DNA of 7,739 nucleotides from an uncultured Blastococcus sp. (GTDB lineage: Bacteria; Actinomycetota; Actinomycetes; Mycobacteriales; Antricoccaceae): assembly GCA_946221975.1 (NCBI GenBank), contig CAMIGT010000050.1:1-7739 (forward strand). Direction: 5' to 3'. Position numbers and translations under genes: made by a program. Position 1 is the stretch's first letter. Each line of letters begins with the position of its first letter. Below the pieces are notes generated by a model that saw only the letters and a list, made by a program, of their open reading frames with translations, was not told the origin of the DNA and did not search any database. Shown here one piece after another: positions 5,264-7,739 of the stretch.

Positions 5264-6022
5264 GTGCCGAAGACCGTGACCGACCCTCTCCTGCCGTTGT
5301 TGTCGTTGCCGGGCGTGGCCGACGCCGCCGCCGCAGCGCGTGCCGACGTCGACCGCCTGCTGGGGCACCGCATCCTGCGCAAGAAGTCCGCCGAGGTGAG
5401 TGCCGAGTCGCTGCTGCGAGGCGCCCGCGCCTCGGCCGCGCTGGAAGGCTCGTCCTACCAGCTCGAGGCGGTGCGCTCGGGGCAGTTCGAGGACCCGGTC
5501 GTGACCGGAGCGCTGCGCGTCGCGGGCTCGATCGGCAAGATCGCCGACACGTGGCAGAACGCTCCGCTGCAGGCGCTCGCTGCGCTGCACCTGCAGGCCG
5601 CGACGGGCATCGCGCCCGATGACGAGCTCGGCCGGCCGAAGGCCGATCCGCGCATCGCCGGCCGGTTGCAGCAGCTGGTGCAGACGCTGCAGACGCCGCG
5701 TGACCGGGCGGTCCCCGGAGCGGTCGTCGCGGGCGTCGTCCACGCCGAGATCCTGGCGCTCCAGCCGTTCGCGCAGATGAACGGAGTTGTCGCCCGGGCC
5801 GCCGCGCGCATCGTGATGGTCAACGCCGGAGTCGACCCGAAGTCGCTCGCGGTCCCCGAGGTGGGGTACGCCGATGACGAGCGTGCCTACGAGCGGGCGC
5901 TCGCGGCGTACTCCAGCGGTACGCCGGACGGTGTGGCGCAGTGGCTCGTCTACAGCGCCCAGGCGCTGTCGGCCGGCGCGACCGAGGGACTGGCCATCTG
6001 TCAAGCCGTGCTCCGCGGATAG
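5264..6022 (+). CDS. Fic-fold-like protein with degenerate active site
   Basis: A 252-aa, mostly helical, Ala-rich protein without membrane segments. I recognise it as an actinobacterial conserved hypothetical (sometimes labelled oxidoreductase without clear reason). By eye it resembles the Fic family, which transfers AMP from ATP to proteins. Residues 57-62, SAALEG, match the inhibitory-helix motif (S/T)xxxE(G/N). Residues 167-178, QPFAQMNGVVAR, align with the Fic core HPFx(D/E)GNGRxxR. The catalytic His is Gln, the acidic metal ligand is Gln, the first loop Gly is Met and the first Arg is Val; Asn-Gly and the last Arg remain. AMP transfer is therefore unlikely. The start is GTG 5264 (VPKTVTDPLL), 7 nt after a TAGGGT -10; the longer in-frame extension to 5180 would run through the palindrome and the FKBP coding region and is rejected. 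The gene is divergent from FKBP. Confidence 0.72.
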   Translation: MPKTVTDPLLPLLSLPGVADAAAAARADVDRLLGHRILRKKSAEVSAESLLRGARASAALEGSSYQLEAVRSGQFEDPVVTGALRVAGSIGKIADTWQNAPLQALAALHLQAATGIAPDDELGRPKADPRIAGRLQQLVQTLQTPRDRAVPGAVVAGVVHAEILALQPFAQMNGVVARAAARIVMVNAGVDPKSLAVPEVGYADDERAYERALAAYSSGTPDGVAQWLVYSAQALSAGATEGLAICQAVLRG

Positions 6023-6157
6023 GTCGACGGCCGCGTGCAGGCGGCTAGCCACCGCGTAGAACATCGGGTAGAAAGAGGCGTGAGTCACATCTTCCCACTG
6101 GGGATGGTCTGTCCCGCCGCGCCGCGACTGCAGTCCTGCGCGTTCTGAAAACGACCC

Positions 6158-6164
6158 GAGGAGA
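6158..6164 (+). promoter_or_regulatory. Ribosome-binding site of the alcohol dehydrogenase gene
   Basis: GAGGAGA lies 7 nt before ATG 6172. It is one of only two strong Shine-Dalgarno sites in the window and fixes the start. The rest of the 149-bp gap (6023-6171) shows no promoter that I can defend. Confidence 0.75.
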
Positions 6165-6171
6165 TGCACGG

Positions 6172-7290
6172 ATGAAGACCAAAGCAGCAGTCGTCTACGA
6201 GACCGGTCAGCCGATCGTCGTCGAGGAGCTTGAGCTTGACGACAACCTGCAGGAAGGCGAGGTGCTGATCCGCTACACGCACGCGGGGCTGTGCCACTCC
6301 GACCTGCACATCAAGAACGGCGACATGGAAGCGCGCCTGCCGATGGTCCTCGGACACGAGGGCGCCGGCGTGATCGAGAAGGTCGGCCCCGGCGTCACGC
6401 GCGTCGCGCCCGGCGATCAGGTGGTGTGCTCGTTCATCCCCAACTGCGGCACCTGTCGCTACTGCGCCAACGGCCAGCAGTCGATCTGCGACATGGGCGC
6501 GGGCATCCTCGAAGGCGGCCTGCCCGGCGATCGCTGGCCGATCTCCAACAGCAAGGGCGAGAAGGTCGGCGCGATGTGCATGATCGGCACCTTCAGCCAG
6601 TACGGCGTGATCCACCAGGCCTCGTGCGTCAAGGTCGACCCCGACGTACCGCTCGATAAGGCCGTCCTCGTCGGCTGCGGCGTACCGACCGGCTTCGGTT
6701 CCGCGGTCAACACCGCCGATGTCAAGCCCGGCGACGTGGTCGTCGTGTACGGCGTCGGCGGCATCGGCGCCAACGCGGTCCAGGGTGCGGCGTACGCCGG
6801 AGCCAAGCACCTGATCGCGGTCGACCCCCTGGAGAACAAGCGCGAGAAGGCCCTGGAGCTCGGTGCGACCGAGGCGTTCGCGACCGCCGAGGAAGCCATG
6901 GAGCGAGTCACCGAGGTCTCGCGCGGGCAGATGGCCGACTCGGTCATCATCACCACCGGCCTGGTCGAGGAGCCGCAGATCACCACGGCGTTCCACACGA
7001 TCGGCAAGGGCTCGAAGGTCGTGATCACCGGCCTGAACAAGCTGGAGCTGGACAACATCAAGCTGCCGGCCTCGCTGCTGACCCTCTTCCGCAAGACCGT
7101 GCAGGGGTCGCTGTTCGGCGACTGCAACCCGACGGTCGACATCCCGAAGATCATCGGGCTCTACCAAAACGGCGACATCAAGCTCGACGAGCTCATCACC
7201 AAGTACTACACGCTCGACGAGGTTAACGAGGGCTACGAGGACCTCGAAGCAGGCAAGAACGTGCGTGGTGTGATGAACCACCAGCACTAG
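6172..7290 (+). CDS. Zinc-dependent alcohol dehydrogenase, NDMA-dependent nicotinoprotein type
   Basis: A medium-chain dehydrogenase of 372 aa that oxidises an alcohol to an aldehyde. Catalytic zinc ligands are Cys41 (GLCHSDLH), His62-Glu63 (GHEGAG) and Cys169 (GCGVPTGFGSAVN). The structural zinc site is Cys92, Cys95, Cys98 and Cys106 (C-x2-C-x2-C-x7-C). The Rossmann motif GVGGIG is at 194-199, and Asp218 (AVDP) indicates NAD(H). The length, MKTKAAV start, GDRWPISN insert and GVMNHQH-type end recall the actinobacterial NDMA-dependent alcohol dehydrogenases. These keep NAD(H) tightly bound and, in mycobacteria, are tied to the redox cofactor mycofactocin. No mycofactocin genes are in this window, so cofactor use is inferred. 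It has a strong ribosome-binding site and is followed by a strong terminator, so it is probably monocistronic. Confidence 0.88.
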   Translation: MKTKAAVVYETGQPIVVEELELDDNLQEGEVLIRYTHAGLCHSDLHIKNGDMEARLPMVLGHEGAGVIEKVGPGVTRVAPGDQVVCSFIPNCGTCRYCANGQQSICDMGAGILEGGLPGDRWPISNSKGEKVGAMCMIGTFSQYGVIHQASCVKVDPDVPLDKAVLVGCGVPTGFGSAVNTADVKPGDVVVVYGVGGIGANAVQGAAYAGAKHLIAVDPLENKREKALELGATEAFATAEEAMERVTEVSRGQMADSVIITTGLVEEPQITTAFHTIGKGSKVVITGLNKLELDNIKLPASLLTLFRKTVQGSLFGDCNPTVDIPKIIGLYQNGDIKLDELITKYYTLDEVNEGYEDLEAGKNVRGVMNHQH

Positions 7291-7301
7291 TCATCAGGCG
7301 G

Positions 7302-7342
7302 CGCAGCCACCGCGCGGGTACGCCGTGCGGTGGCTGCGTTTT
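7302..7342 (+). terminator. Rho-independent terminator after the alcohol dehydrogenase gene
   Basis: A perfect 12-bp stem, CGCAGCCACCGC (7302-7313) and GCGGTGGCTGCG (7327-7338), encloses a 13-nt loop and is followed by TTTT (7339-7342). It begins 12 bp after the stop codon. It separates the dehydrogenase transcript from the AAA+ ATPase gene. Confidence 0.88.
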
Positions 7343-7382
7343 GTTCCGGGCATTCCTTGTGCTGCAGGGAAGTTTCTGTCTT

Positions 7383-7390
7383 GAGGAGGA
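7383..7390 (+). promoter_or_regulatory. Ribosome-binding site of the AAA+ ATPase gene
   Basis: GAGGAGGA lies 3 nt before ATG 7394 (the AGGAGG core is 4 nt away), a strong site with slightly short spacing. It supports the chosen start. Confidence 0.7.
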
Positions 7391-7393
7391 CCC

Positions 7394-7739
7394 ATGGCTC
7401 AGGCCGCAGTAAAGGCCACCGATCTCGAGGGCGAGGTCGTCGGCCGCGAACGCGAGGTCGAGCTGCTGCTTGCCGCGCTGCACGCCGGCGCGCACATCGT
7501 GCTCGAAGGACCGCCCGGCACCGGCAAGAGCACGCTGCTGCGCGCCGTCGCCGCCCGCGAGCATGTGCCGTTCATCTTCGTCGAGGGCAACGCCGAGCTG
7601 ACCCCGAGCCGGCTGGTCGGTCACTTCGACCCGGCGCAGGTGCTGTCGCGCGGCTACGTCCCCGAGGTGTACGTCGACGGACCGTTGATCGAGGCCATGC
7701 GCACCGGCGGTCTGCTCTACATCGAAGAGCTCAACCGGG
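7394..7739 (+). CDS. MoxR-like AAA+ ATPase, N-terminal part
   Basis: Open to the window end, with 115 residues visible. The Walker A motif is GPPGTGKST at about residues 41-49; the Walker B region is GGLLYIEELNR at about 105-115. GREREVELLLAALHAGAHIVLEG before Walker A and LVGHFDPAQVLSRGYVPEVYVDGPLIEAMRTGG before Walker B are typical of the MoxR/CbbQ branch (AAA_3/AAA_5). These ATPases act as chaperones that insert cofactors into, or remodel, partner enzymes, usually with a VWA-domain partner encoded next door; any such gene would lie beyond the window. The terminator at 7302-7342 separates it from the alcohol dehydrogenase, so a functional link is possible but not shown. The start is ATG 7394 with a strong ribosome-binding site. 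Confidence 0.85.
   Translation, partial: MAQAAVKATDLEGEVVGREREVELLLAALHAGAHIVLEGPPGTGKSTLLRAVAAREHVPFIFVEGNAELTPSRLVGHFDPAQVLSRGYVPEVYVDGPLIEAMRTGGLLYIEELNR

Noticed and set aside
6066..6071. GGGTAG as a stress sigma factor -10 element before the alcohol dehydrogenase gene
   Set aside because: No matching -35 (GTTT-like) at the expected distance; too weak to call.
6085..7287. Long open frame on the minus strand opposite the alcohol dehydrogenase gene
   Set aside because: It mirrors the GC-rich codons of a clearly recognised enzyme and has no family motifs; it is a shadow frame.

Overview
The window is high-GC DNA with codon usage typical of Actinobacteria. Three things point to an actinomycete: a pair of ClpP paralogues of the ClpP3/ClpP4 type, a PopR-like regulator, and an NDMA-dependent-type alcohol dehydrogenase. 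Genes are tightly packed and several starts look leaderless, with a TAnnnT-like -10 about 6-7 nt before the start codon. The species cannot be named from the sequence.

Layout, left to right. The 3' part of a WYL-domain regulator (+) ends at 653, inside a copy of a dispersed repeat. Positions 654-926 hold three palindromic or repeat elements and then a 17-bp perfect dyad. Next come two ClpP subunits (+, 927-1526 and 1526-2128, overlapping by 1 nt) and, 52 bp later, an aspartate/aromatic aminotransferase (+, 2181-3368). It converges on a small XRE regulator (-, 3365-3673) with overlapping stop codons. That regulator has a dyad in front of it closely related to the one before the ClpP pair. Upstream of it on the same strand is a zinc-binding ABC-transporter lipoprotein (-, 3746-4729) with its own promoter-region dyad. 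After another copy of the dispersed repeat (4797-4850) comes an FKBP peptidyl-prolyl isomerase (-, 4851-5231). It is divergent from a degenerate Fic-fold protein (+, 5264-6022), and the two share a 20-bp perfect palindrome. Then follow a zinc alcohol dehydrogenase (+, 6172-7290), a strong intrinsic terminator, and the 5' end of a MoxR-like AAA+ ATPase (+, from 7394, cut by the window end).

The main story is a PopR-ClpP3-ClpP4 protease regulon. The XRE protein ends in Ala-Ala, as PopR/ClgR-type regulators that are themselves ClpP substrates do. The dyads before clpP3 and before popR share the half-sites TCTGC and GCAGA, and both are centred 48-49 bp from the start codon. This suggests that one regulator controls both promoters, including its own. 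Degradation of that regulator by ClpP would close the loop. The second notable item is the symmetric FKBP/Fic-like intergenic region, where one palindrome could supply face-to-face -10 elements for two leaderless genes.
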